A DNA stretch of 56,059 bases from Verrucomicrobiia bacterium. Its GTDB lineage: Bacteria > Zixibacteria > MSB-5A5 > DSPP01. The stretch is from contig DATLYY010000008.1 in assembly GCA_035574275.1 (NCBI GenBank), positions 1-56,059 on the forward strand, in the 5' to 3' direction. Positions 1 to 7,639 of this stretch are shown here, piece by piece; position 1 is the first letter of the stretch, and every line of letters begins with the position of its first letter. The notes beneath the pieces were generated by a model that did not search any database, was not told the DNA's origin, and saw nothing but the letters and a program-made list of their open reading frames with translations. A program made the translations under genes and the position numbers.

Positions 1-1545
1 GCGGGGACAATGACCAATCGGGGCTTGGAATACTTTTTCCGCACCTCGGATGGCTTTGTAACCGCCAATAATCCGGCTTCAAGTTATAACCGGTTGAGCA
101 CCTCGGTTACCGAAAACGCGCCCCCCACGCTCAATCGTTCCTATCAACTGGTCTCACTTCCGATGCGTTTTACTGGGACAAATGGGACTCCCAATATTCA
201 AATCGCCGACGACTTCAGTCTGTCCGATCCGAATTCCGCCCGGCTCTTCTGGTGGGATCCGATCCTGGCGGATACCACGTCCGACACCTCCAGTTTGAAA
301 GGTTACCGGGAGTTTCCCTTTCCCGGTCTGACAAATTTTGCCTTTACCCCCGGCCGCTCCATGTTTCTGGCCACGGTCGGCTCAAAGGTGTATGACGCGG
401 TTGGGCTTTCCAACCAGCCCAATATTACCATTCCCCGCCCCACACCATTCGGTGACAGCGTGCCGGTGGAATACTATCTGGCGTTGTTCACGGTCGATTC
501 CGGCTGGAACATGATTGCCACCCCCTTCCCCTACACGGTTCATCTGGACTCTGTGGATGTTTTGGTACCTGACATTGACTTGGAGGTACGTGAAGTCACG
601 GACCCGATACGGGATAATCGCATCGGTGGTCAGGCCGTGATAAACTTGCGGGAGAGAACTGCCGCCGGCTACATTGTTCCCAACCCTCCGCTTTTAAAGC
701 CTTGGCGGGGTTATTTCCTTATGAACAACGGCCCCGAAGATGTACTCCTGCTTTTCCCAAAAATCGATGCCAACTTCCCCATCTCCGCCCCCGTGCCGGT
801 TGCCCCCGTGGCCGCCGGACTGAACTGGAAAATCGACATTGCCGCCCGAAGCGGCGAGCTGGAAGTCCCGCCGACCACCTTGGGGACTTCGGAAGCCGCC
901 CTGTCGGGATATGACCGTATGGATTGGGAACTCCCTCCGGCGCTTCCCGGCGATTTGCGGGTCGTTTTCCAAAGGGATAAGGATTTCGGGCAGGCCGGGG
1001 ATTACCTGACCGATATCCGCCCCACTTTGACCGAAAGCGAGTCCTGGGGCTTCACCGTCCAGCCCGGGGAATCCCGCGCCATCGAGCTCTCCTTCGGCGG
1101 CTTGGCGGACGTCCCGGAAGGGTTCGATGTCATTTTGACCGACATTGAAGGACGCGCCAAGCAGAACCTGCGCACCGAAGCGGTGTACCGCTTCATCGCC
1201 AGCGAGGATCGGCACTTCGAACTGACCGTAACACCAAAAACAACGGGCCAGACCGCCTTGATGCCGACAAAATACGAGCTTCACCAGAACTTTCCGAACC
1301 CCTTCAACCCGCAGACCTTGATCAAATACGACCTGCCGGAAGCGGCCAACGTCCGGTTGGAGGTGTTCAACATCTTGGGGCAGAAGGTGACCACGCTGGT
1401 GGATCGCTACGAAGCCGCCGGTCCCAAATCGGCTCTCTGGGACGGCACGGATGCGGCAGGAAATAAGGTCTCCTCCGGCGTTTACTTCTACAAACTCAAA
1501 GCCGGCGACTATCTGGCCACCAAGAAAATGACCTTTGTGAAATAA
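1..1545 (+). CDS. Secreted protein with T9SS-type C-terminal sorting domain, 5' partial
   Basis: The reading frame is open to the left edge, so the N-terminus is missing; an ATG at base 10 is in frame but has no convincing ribosome binding site. About 420 residues carry no motif I recognise and look like beta-rich extracellular sequence. The last 90 residues (from about base 1261) form the FlgD-like/Por-secretion tail seen in FCB bacteria: an NFPNPFNP motif, a VFNILGQKV-type strand, a GVYFYKL strand and a terminal KKMTFVK. In that family the tail directs export and surface attachment through type IX-like secretion. The function of the body is unknown. Palindromic repeats follow immediately downstream. 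Confidence 0.8.
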   Translation, partial: AGTMTNRGLEYFFRTSDGFVTANNPASSYNRLSTSVTENAPPTLNRSYQLVSLPMRFTGTNGTPNIQIADDFSLSDPNSARLFWWDPILADTTSDTSSLKGYREFPFPGLTNFAFTPGRSMFLATVGSKVYDAVGLSNQPNITIPRPTPFGDSVPVEYYLALFTVDSGWNMIATPFPYTVHLDSVDVLVPDIDLEVREVTDPIRDNRIGGQAVINLRERTAAGYIVPNPPLLKPWRGYFLMNNGPEDVLLLFPKIDANFPISAPVPVAPVAAGLNWKIDIAARSGELEVPPTTLGTSEAALSGYDRMDWELPPALPGDLRVVFQRDKDFGQAGDYLTDIRPTLTESESWGFTVQPGESRAIELSFGGLADVPEGFDVILTDIEGRAKQNLRTEAVYRFIASEDRHFELTVTPKTTGQTALMPTKYELHQNFPNPFNPQTLIKYDLPEAANVRLEVFNILGQKVTTLVDRYEAAGPKSALWDGTDAAGNKVSSGVYFYKLKAGDYLATKKMTFVK

Positions 1546-1553
1546 CCGAATTT

Positions 1554-1581
1554 GTAAGGGCGAGGCATGCCTCGCCCTTAC
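1554..1581. repeat. 28-base perfect palindrome (GTAAGGGC type)
   Basis: The left arm GTAAGGGCGAGGCA is the exact reverse complement of the right arm. It lies nine bases after the stop of the secreted protein. It belongs to the same family as the palindromes near 1.6, 9.2, 10.9 and 50.3 kb: a fixed outer GTAGGGGC-like end around a variable, self-complementary core. As RNA it would make a strong hairpin, but there is no U-tract. Confidence 0.8.
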
Positions 1582-1594
1582 GCCCCGCAACTCG

Positions 1595-1620
1595 TAGGGG
1601 CACGGCACGCCGTGCCCCTA
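1595..1620. repeat. 26-base palindrome (TAGGGGC type)
   Basis: Twelve-base arms (TAGGGGCACGGC and its exact complement) flank a two-base centre. This is a second member of the palindrome family, 13 bases from the first and with a different core, followed by a T-rich stretch. The pair sits between two convergent genes. Confidence 0.8.
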
Positions 1621-1627
1621 TTTTATT

Positions 1628-2200
1628 TCATAACCCGATTCTATCCGCAATCCCCTGCAAGGCCCCCAAAACCGTGGCAATGTGTTCATCAAGGGGAACG
1701 CCCAATTCCTCGACCCCTTTTTGAATATCCTCCCGGCTCACCTTCCGGGCGAATTCCTTCTTTTTCAATTTGCTTTTCACCGAATCCACCGTCACTTCCG
1801 CCAGCTTTTTGTTCGGCATTACCAAGGCGACCGCCACGATGAACCCGCACAGCTCATCGCAGGCATACAGCGTCTTTTCCAAAGGGGTCACCCGCGGCAA
1901 TCCCAGATACTCCGCGTGGGTCAAAATGGCGTGCCGCACTTCTTCCGGATACCCCCGCTCTTTTAGAATTTCCGACCCTTTGACCGGATGGGAGGAGGGG
2001 TCGGGGTTCTGCTCGTAATCAAAATCGTGCAAAAGCCCGACCGTCCCCCAAAGCTCCAAATCGCCGCCGTATTTAGCGGCATACGCCCGCACCGCCGCCT
2101 CCACCGCCAGCATATGCCGCCGCAAATTCTCGTTTTTCGTATACTCGCAAAGCAACTCCCACGATTTCTCGCGCGGAATCGAAAAATTATTACCGCTCAT
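1628..2200 (-). CDS. HD-domain metal-dependent phosphohydrolase
   Basis: This 190-residue protein has the HD superfamily pattern: His29, the His58-Asp59 doublet in LLHDFDYEQ, His71, His95 and Asp115 are placed as metal ligands. It resembles the small stand-alone HDIG hydrolases common in anaerobes and candidate phyla, whose substrates are generally nucleotides or phosphoesters but are mostly undetermined. It starts with ATG and has only a weak AAAGACAAG upstream. It lies 60 bases downstream of the endonuclease III gene on the same strand. The fold is secure; the substrate is unknown. Confidence 0.85.
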   Translation of the reverse strand: MSGNNFSIPREKSWELLCEYTKNENLRRHMLAVEAAVRAYAAKYGGDLELWGTVGLLHDFDYEQNPDPSSHPVKGSEILKERGYPEEVRHAILTHAEYLGLPRVTPLEKTLYACDELCGFIVAVALVMPNKKLAEVTVDSVKSKLKKKEFARKVSREDIQKGVEELGVPLDEHIATVLGALQGIADRIGL

Positions 2201-2260
2201 CTTGTCTTTCGCAATGATACGCCACCGAAAAACCGGCTTATCATTGTTTCTCCTTCCCTT

Positions 2261-2923
2261 TCATGCGGTTGACGACGGGCACAGCCTGTTCAACACGCAC
2301 CCCGGACAGTTCGGGCGCTGGGCTTTGCAAACCGCCCGGCCGTGGTGGATGATTTGGTGTGGAAACAAAATCCAATCCTTCTTCGGGATCACTTCCATCA
2401 AATGCCTTTCCATCTTTTCCGGCGTGGAAGCGGGTGAAAGCCCCAGTCGCGCGGCAATGCGGGAAACGTGGGTATCGACGACGACTCCGGAGGCAATGCC
2501 GTAGCCGGTGCCTAGTACGACGTTCGCCGTCTTGCGTCCCACGCCGGGCAGGCGAATCATTTCCTCCATCGTTCTGGGTACTTTTCCGCCGTGCCGTTCG
2601 ACGAGCGCCTGCCCCATCGCCTTCAAGCTTTTCGCCTTGTTGCGGTAAAACCCGGTCGTGCGGATGTATTTTTCCAGCTCCGGCAAACTGGCCTCGGCGT
2701 AATCTTTGGCGGTCTTGAAGCGGGCAAACAAAGCCGGCGTCACCAAATTCACCCGCTTGTCCGTGCACTGCGCGGAAAGGATGGTGGCCACCAGAAGCTG
2801 CAGGGGATTTTTATGATCGAGCGAGCATTTCGCCTCCGGATAGGCCTTGGCCAGCAGGGCGATAATCTTTTTCGCCCGCTTCTTTTTCTCCTCCGGCGTC
2901 TCTTTCCAGCTTTTGATTTTCAC
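2261..2923 (-). CDS. nth: Endonuclease III (DNA glycosylase/AP lyase)
   Basis: This 220-residue protein removes oxidised pyrimidines from DNA and cuts the resulting abasic site in base excision repair. The helix-hairpin-helix is LPGVGRK at residues 125-131, ending in the catalytic Lys131. The catalytic Asp is Asp150 in VVDTHVSR. The C-terminal 4Fe-4S cluster loop is complete: Cys199, Cys206, Cys209 and Cys215 with C-x6-C-x2-C-x5-C spacing. Length and domain order match the family. The likely start is GTG at 2923. It lies directly upstream of the HD hydrolase gene. Confidence 0.95.
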   Translation of the reverse strand: MKIKSWKETPEEKKKRAKKIIALLAKAYPEAKCSLDHKNPLQLLVATILSAQCTDKRVNLVTPALFARFKTAKDYAEASLPELEKYIRTTGFYRNKAKSLKAMGQALVERHGGKVPRTMEEMIRLPGVGRKTANVVLGTGYGIASGVVVDTHVSRIAARLGLSPASTPEKMERHLMEVIPKKDWILFPHQIIHHGRAVCKAQRPNCPGCVLNRLCPSSTA

Positions 2924-2944
2924 TTATCCACCACCTATGGGTAG

Positions 2945-2999
2945 TCCCCCAGCCCCTGCTGGGGGGATTTTAAGTCGCGTCAGGAGTTACTCCTGACGC
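2945..2999. repeat. Two adjacent hairpins, one inside the end of the next gene
   Basis: The first hairpin is at 2945-2967 (TCCCCCAGC arm, CCCT loop, matching GC-rich arm) in the gap after the endonuclease III start. The second, at 2977-2999, has perfect ten-base arms (GCGTCAGGAG and its complement) around TTA. The second lies inside the last codons of the DUF4149-like gene and encodes its C-terminal residues, as if a palindromic repeat had been captured by the reading frame. The first could also act as a weak terminator for that minus-strand gene. Confidence 0.65.
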
Positions 3000-3515
3000 A
3001 TTCGCAACGGCTTGCTTCCGCCTCCCCGCCGTCTCAAACCCCTTCAAAAGAAGAATCGAAATCCCCAAAAGCAGGTTAACCGAAACCAAAGCCGTATACC
3101 GCCGGTGCAGCTTTTCAAATTCCCGCCGCGCATGAGACGTATCCTGTTCCGCTGGAATGTCAAAGTTTGTAACCTGCACGCGCAAGGCGCTCATTTGCGG
3201 CCGCCAAACCTTGGCATACAGCGTGGCGAAAAGAAACATCAACACCAAAACAATCGAACTGTACGTCCGCACCCAATTTTTCTCCGTGACTAAAAGCAGC
3301 GCGATGGCGACAAAGAACAATAAAAGTGCAAAAATGTATTCCATCTGCGAAAATTTCTGGATGATGACCGCCACCACCGACCCGGCAATGGCCCGGGATT
3401 CGAACGCCTTGAAAACCACCGGCGCGGTGAAGGCCGCCAGAAAAACGAGTCCGCCGACCCATACTCCCAAAAGCAAATTCTCCACCCCCCGCAAAAACCC
3501 GACCAGGCGCGTCAT
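2970..3515 (-). CDS. DUF4149-like integral membrane protein
   Basis: The 181-residue protein has about four hydrophobic segments: near residues 10-30 (LLLGVWVGGLVFLAAF), 42-75, 80-97 and near 150-165. The pattern and the N-terminal G-x-W-x-GG motif resemble DUF4149, a family of unknown function. I chose the ATG at 3515 because it overlaps the upstream methyltransferase stop by one base (TAATG); a longer frame would run far into that gene. A polar loop between helices 3 and 4 may be exposed. The last residues are encoded by a hairpin repeat and are probably not conserved. Confidence 0.7.
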   Translation of the reverse strand: MTRLVGFLRGVENLLLGVWVGGLVFLAAFTAPVVFKAFESRAIAGSVVAVIIQKFSQMEYIFALLLFFVAIALLLVTEKNWVRTYSSIVLVLMFLFATLYAKVWRPQMSALRVQVTNFDIPAEQDTSHARREFEKLHRRYTALVSVNLLLGISILLLKGFETAGRRKQAVANASGVTPDAT

Positions 3516-4153
3516 TAAAGCCGGATGGAGACCGAAACCCCGTCCCGCAGGGGGAGTATGGTGGTGAAAAAATGCCTGCTGGCGTACAACTTTTTGGTGA
3601 ACTCCAGAATCCCTTTGGTATCCTCGTCCGGATTTTCGTCCAGAACCTGCGCGCTCCAAAGCAGGTTGTCGGTGACCAAAACGCCCCCTTTTTTCAGCCG
3701 CTTTTCGGCAAACGGCGCCACGGCCGGGTATTCCCACTTGTCAATGTCGCACAAGATGATGTCAAACTTCCCCGGTATTTTGGCCGCCAGCTTCAAAGCA
3801 TCCCCGATGCGGTATTCTATCTGCGTCTTGATTTTCCCTTTTTTGAAAAAATCCCGCGCCCGCCGGGCGTTTTCGGCATCCCCTTCCGTGCAGAAAATAT
3901 GCCCCCGCGCGCCGATGGCCCGCGCAAACCAGAAAGCGGAATAACCATACCCGCTCCCTAGTTCCAGAATCCGCCGGGCTTTGGTTAAATGCGCCAGCTG
4001 GTACAGAAACCGCCCCACCAGAGGCCCGATTATGGGAAAATCTTTCTCCTTGGCCAGTGCTTCCATTTCTTGAAGCACCGGCTCCCGCGCGGGCGTAACT
4101 TTGAGTAGATATTCATCCAATCCCTGATACAAAAGCGGCCAGATTTTCGGCAT
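3515..4153 (-). CDS. Class I SAM-dependent O-methyltransferase (catechol type)
   Basis: This 212-residue protein matches O-methyltransferase family 3, which moves a methyl group from SAM to hydroxyls of small aromatic or caffeoyl-type substrates using a divalent metal. The SAM-binding motif is LELGSGYGYS at residues 64-73. Acidic residues typical of the metal site are Asp136 in CDIDK and Asp162-Asn163 in TDN. A good AGGAGAG ribosome site precedes the ATG. The stop overlaps the start of the downstream membrane protein, so the two are coupled. The natural substrate cannot be read from sequence. Confidence 0.88.
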   Translation of the reverse strand: MPKIWPLLYQGLDEYLLKVTPAREPVLQEMEALAKEKDFPIIGPLVGRFLYQLAHLTKARRILELGSGYGYSAFWFARAIGARGHIFCTEGDAENARRARDFFKKGKIKTQIEYRIGDALKLAAKIPGKFDIILCDIDKWEYPAVAPFAEKRLKKGGVLVTDNLLWSAQVLDENPDEDTKGILEFTKKLYASRHFFTTILPLRDGVSVSIRL

Positions 4154-4161
4154 CTCTCCTC

Positions 4162-4758
4162 CTATTTGGCGGCCGCCACGGCCTCTTTCAACGCCTTGTA
4201 ATCCTCGTCGCTTCCGGCCTTGAACGCCAGATTTTTGTAGCGCACCACACCGTTTTTGTCGAGGACATAAACCGTCCGCTTGCTGTACCCCGATTCCGGA
4301 TTGTAGCTGGCAAATTGTACAGAGACCTTTCCCAAATGGTCGGAAGCGAGGTAGAACGGCAGATTATGATGGGCCGCCCATTGCTTGTGGGAATACACAT
4401 AATCGCCTGAGATGCCGATGACGGTGGCCCCCAGTTTTTCGAATTCCGAAAAACTGTCCCGCAGCGTGCAAACCTCCTTGGTGCAGCCCCCCGACCAGTC
4501 GGCCGGGTAAAAGGCCAGAACCACCGGCCCTTTGCCCAGAAATTCGGAAAGCTTTTTCTCCTCCTCAAAAATGGTGTCCTTGGTCGCCACCGGCAATTGA
4601 AAATCCGGCGCCTTTTCTCCCACGTCCGGCACGCTCACCTCCGCTTTGTTGGTTTCCTGCGGCTTGGAGGCTTGGTAATTTTTCTCCTCCTTTGCCTGCC
4701 CCAAAACCGCGCTCGCCGCCAGTCCGAAGCCCATCGCGATCAACAAAAGTTTTTTCAT
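4162..4758 (-). CDS. Exported peroxiredoxin (AhpC/TSA, BCP-like)
   Basis: The protein has 198 residues. A hydrophobic leader (residues 1-21) suggests export. The thioredoxin-fold domain carries FYPADWSGGCTKEVC, giving a peroxidatic Cys92 in the P-x3-S-x2-C context and a second Cys97, the spacing seen in atypical two-Cys BCP-type peroxiredoxins. It should reduce peroxides outside the cytoplasm using thiols. An AAGGAGG site sits upstream of the ATG. It lies 34 bases downstream of the Rieske ferredoxin gene and 8 bases before the O-methyltransferase, so it is probably part of one redox-related operon. Confidence 0.9.
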   Translation of the reverse strand: MKKLLLIAMGFGLAASAVLGQAKEEKNYQASKPQETNKAEVSVPDVGEKAPDFQLPVATKDTIFEEEKKLSEFLGKGPVVLAFYPADWSGGCTKEVCTLRDSFSEFEKLGATVIGISGDYVYSHKQWAAHHNLPFYLASDHLGKVSVQFASYNPESGYSKRTVYVLDKNGVVRYKNLAFKAGSDEDYKALKEAVAAAK

Positions 4759-4792
4759 CTTAACCTCCTTTACTTTTCGCGGACTGGAACTT

Positions 4793-5152
4793 TCACCCCG
4801 TCTCCCAGTCCTCCGCCAGCTTTTCGACCGCCGCCTCCTCCGGCAGGCCGACGTAAACCTCCTCCCCTTCGATTTTCACCGGATAGGTTGCCAGCTTCGC
4901 CCACTCGTTGGTCAAACATTGCCCGTTGGAAACATCATACCGCCACCCGTGCCAGGAACAGGTAAGCTCTCTGCCTTCCAAGTGTCCGGTCAAAAGCGGT
5001 GCGTGCATATGCGCGCAGTGCCCCTGCGTGGCAAAAACCTCTCCTTCCGCGTAAAAAATAGTCACGCTTTTGAAAAGCCCGATTTTGAACGACCGTATCG
5101 GCCGTTCCCGCAAAAGCCGGAGAGTCGTCGCCTTAACGAACCGCGGCGGCAT
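4793..5152 (-). CDS. Rieske [2Fe-2S] ferredoxin
   Basis: This 119-residue soluble protein has the full Rieske cluster motif: Cys46-x-His48 and Cys65-x2-His68 (CAH and CSWH). It has no membrane anchor, so it resembles the small ferredoxins that feed oxygenases or act as redox sensors, not the cytochrome bc1 subunit. The start overlaps the end of the upstream GrdB-like gene by 20 bases, which points to co-translation. Its partner could be the GrdB-like protein or the peroxiredoxin, but that is inference. Confidence 0.9.
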   Translation of the reverse strand: MPPRFVKATTLRLLRERPIRSFKIGLFKSVTIFYAEGEVFATQGHCAHMHAPLLTGHLEGRELTCSWHGWRYDVSNGQCLTNEWAKLATYPVKIEGEEVYVGLPEEAAVEKLAEDWETG

Positions 5153-5933
5153 TTCTGGCCGATTTCTCTTTCGAAGCGGGGGGAGGAAATCTCCACACTT
5201 CCCCCGCCGTTTTCATCTCGAAGGCCGCCCGAATCGCCAGCTGCAAAAGCTCCTTGCGGGTCTCGACGGCCGAAGCGCCGAACGGCAGCCCGCAGTCCCC
5301 GCCGAAAAGAATCGTCCGCGGTCCCTTGGCCGCTTCCAGCGCCCGCTCAATAAAAGCAAATGTTACGGTGGCAACGCCTGCCTCCTCCAACTTTGATGCA
5401 ACCTGCGGCAAAACCTCGTGACACACCACGCAGGCCGGAACGAGGAACACAAGATTGGTCCCGTCCTCTTTGAGGGTTTTCAAAATCAAGGGGATGCTCG
5501 TTTCCAGAAGTTTTTTCGGCTTCAAACAGAACCCCAAAAGCGAAAAATGATGCGCCGCCGCCCCCCCGCCAAATTCGGCGGCAACCGTTTTCAACTCCGC
5601 CAGCGGAAACAAACTCCCCGGGTCGGCCTCAAAACGGCTCCGGTCGAAATCCGATTCGGTCAGCCGTAGACTGGATAGCGGAAAGTCAGCCGGAAAAATC
5701 CGGAACGAAAAATCGCCGTAGAAATTCTTGTATTGGAACGGTTGTTGATTTTCCAAGTACAGCCCCGCGCTGGATAAAAGCGCCACCCGCGGAGTTTTCG
5801 TTGCAAAAGCCGCCAGCCGGCCCGGCTCCCGCCGGGCAAAAGGATACCCCGGCTCCAGCTTTTTCGAAAACCGGGGGGAAATCCGGTGTATCGTTCTCCC
5901 GATGGCAAGCAGCACCGCCTTGAAGAACTTCAT
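5133..5933 (-). CDS. GrdB/PrdB-like reductase family protein, Cys form
   Basis: The 266-residue protein resembles the glycine/sarcosine/betaine/D-proline reductase selenoprotein B family. The clearest stretch is LVFLVPACVVCHEV (Cys168 and Cys171), where the family has a selenocysteine or cysteine pair. Both are ordinary Cys codons (TGC, TGT), so no selenocysteine machinery is needed. The middle holds the family-like ALLSSAGLYL strand and conserved acidic residues. True reductases act with a pyruvoyl subunit, which is absent here, so this is probably a stand-alone thiol-redox paralogue of unknown substrate. It is the first gene of the Rieske/peroxiredoxin/methyltransferase run. Confidence 0.7.
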   Translation of the reverse strand: MKFFKAVLLAIGRTIHRISPRFSKKLEPGYPFARREPGRLAAFATKTPRVALLSSAGLYLENQQPFQYKNFYGDFSFRIFPADFPLSSLRLTESDFDRSRFEADPGSLFPLAELKTVAAEFGGGAAAHHFSLLGFCLKPKKLLETSIPLILKTLKEDGTNLVFLVPACVVCHEVLPQVASKLEEAGVATVTFAFIERALEAAKGPRTILFGGDCGLPFGASAVETRKELLQLAIRAAFEMKTAGEVWRFPPPASKEKSARNAAAVR

Positions 5934-6007
5934 GCCTTCAATCTAACCCCCCGCATTTTGCCGGTCAAGCCGGCCGCACGCCCCAAGCTCCCCGCAACCC
6001 CGCCCCG

Positions 6008-6067
6008 ATTACACCGTATAAACCGGTGTAATGACCGCTTTACACCGCCCGCTTCCGCATTTATACT
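6008..6067 (+). promoter_or_regulatory. Sigma-70-like promoter with operator-like inverted repeat
   Basis: A TTTACA box (6039-6044) and TATACT box (6062-6067) are 17 bases apart, close to consensus, and point at the M16 gene start at 6118. Just upstream, 6008-6032 is a perfect inverted repeat with arms ATTACACCG and CGGTGTAAT around seven bases. A third TTACACCG half-site (6040-6047) overlaps the -35 box. The arrangement suggests a dimeric regulator binding next to and over the promoter. The regulator is not encoded nearby. Confidence 0.6.
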
Positions 6068-6117
6068 TCCCTTCGTTTTGATGTATTCTATGGCCCAAAA
6101 ACAACCCTGGAGGATGT

Positions 6118-7629
6118 ATGTTTAAACGCGTAACGGCCTTATCCTGGGCCCTCCTTTTCCTGCTTTTTTCCTTTGCATGGGGGAAAGTCACCCTGGACGT
6201 CAAGGAAAAAACCTTGAAAAACGGGCTCAAACTGCTGGTGGTGGAAAACCACACCGCCCCCGTGGTCTCCTGCATGATGCGCTTCAAAGTCGGCTCCGTG
6301 GACGAGCGCCCCGGCATCACCGGCACAGCCCACCTTCTGGAGCACATGCTCTTCAAGGGAACCAAACAGATTGGCACCACCAACTACGAGGCCGAAGTCC
6401 CGATTATGAAAAAAATCGACTCCCTGGCCGTCCTTTTGCGCGCCGAGCAGAACAAGCTGCAAAACGTCCTCTGGGGAGGGGACTCCGCCAAAATCAAATT
6501 CCTTCGGGAGGAAATCGCCAAATGGCAGGATCAGCAGAGAAAATACATCATCAAAGACGAGCTCTGGGAAACCTATCTCGAAAACGGAGGCACCGGCCTG
6601 AACGCTTCCACCGGCAACGACCGCACCCAGTACTATGTCTCGTTGCCCGCCAACCGGCTGGAGCTCTGGGCCTGGCTGGAATCGGACCGCCTGCGCAGCC
6701 CCGTCCTGCGGGAGTTCTACTCCGAGCGGGACGTGGTGTTTGAGGAAAGGCGGCTGCGGACGGACACCCAGCCCTTCGGCAAGCTGTTCGAGCAGTTCAA
6801 CGCGCTGGCCTTCGCCGCCCACCCCTACGGCTGGCCGGTGGTCGGCTGGCCGGGGGATTTGAAAACCGTGATGCGCGAGGAGGTGGAAGCGTTCTTCAAG
6901 CAGTATTACGCCCCTAACAACGCGATTATGGCCATCGTCGGGGATGTCCGTGCCGAGGAAGTTTTTGCGATGATGACCCGCTACTTCGAGGATATCCCCC
7001 CCTTTCCCGAGCCGCCGCGGCCGGTCTTTACGGACGAGCCCAAGCAAGAAGGGGAGCGTCGGGGGGAAGTGGAATTTGAAGCCAACCCCCTACTGGCCAT
7101 CGGCTACATGGCCCGCGAGATTGCCCATCCGGATAACGAGGTTCTGGATGTTACCGCCGCCGTTTTATCGCAGGGGCGTACCAGCCGGCTCTACAAAAAA
7201 ATCGTGGAGGAGAAAAAGCTCGCGGTGAATATCAGCGCCGATAACTCCTCCTCCCGCTATCCCGATTTGTTCTACATAACGGCGACCCCCCTCGCCCCCC
7301 ACACCCCGGCGGAAATCGAAGCGGCGGTCTACGAGGAGCTCGAACGGCTGAAAACCGAGCCGGTTTCGCAGTGGGAGCTGGACAAGGTCAAAAACCAGCT
7401 GGACGCCAACTTCATTCGATCCTTGTCGTCCAACACCGGCATCGCTTTCGGCTTGGTGGAGGTGACCGCCCTCACCGGCGACTGGCGCTATTTGCTGCAG
7501 AATATTGAGAACATGAAAAAAGTGACCCCCGATGACATTATGCGAGTGGCCCAAAAATATTTCACTAAATCCAACCGCACGGTGGTGACCTTGGTTACCA
7601 AGGAAAAATCCCCCAGCGCCAAACTGTAA
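6118..7629 (+). CDS. M16 family zinc peptidase, catalytic subunit
   Basis: This 503-residue exported protease has a signal peptide (residues 1-22) and the inverted zinc motif HLLEH at residues 72-76. The third zinc ligand is Glu209 or Glu210 in FEERRL. The gap between the two is about 60 residues longer than usual because of a charged, probably coiled-coil insertion at about 93-150. A conserved HPYGWPVVGW segment follows. M16 peptidases degrade peptides or process proteins, often as a catalytic/non-catalytic pair. The gene downstream is the inactive partner. A GGAGG ribosome site lies five bases before the ATG, behind a strong-looking promoter. Confidence 0.92.
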   Translation: MFKRVTALSWALLFLLFSFAWGKVTLDVKEKTLKNGLKLLVVENHTAPVVSCMMRFKVGSVDERPGITGTAHLLEHMLFKGTKQIGTTNYEAEVPIMKKIDSLAVLLRAEQNKLQNVLWGGDSAKIKFLREEIAKWQDQQRKYIIKDELWETYLENGGTGLNASTGNDRTQYYVSLPANRLELWAWLESDRLRSPVLREFYSERDVVFEERRLRTDTQPFGKLFEQFNALAFAAHPYGWPVVGWPGDLKTVMREEVEAFFKQYYAPNNAIMAIVGDVRAEEVFAMMTRYFEDIPPFPEPPRPVFTDEPKQEGERRGEVEFEANPLLAIGYMAREIAHPDNEVLDVTAAVLSQGRTSRLYKKIVEEKKLAVNISADNSSSRYPDLFYITATPLAPHTPAEIEAAVYEELERLKTEPVSQWELDKVKNQLDANFIRSLSSNTGIAFGLVEVTALTGDWRYLLQNIENMKKVTPDDIMRVAQKYFTKSNRTVVTLVTKEKSPSAKL

Positions 7630-7639
7630 GGAGCCGAAA

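Noticed and set aside
694-1608. Long minus-strand open frame opposite the secreted protein
   Set aside because: It is antisense to a frame with clear T9SS tail motifs, and its sequence has no recognisable motif.
5401-5460. Selenocysteine (TGA) codon in the GrdB-like gene
   Set aside because: The two positions are TGC and TGT, with no in-frame TGA before the stop.
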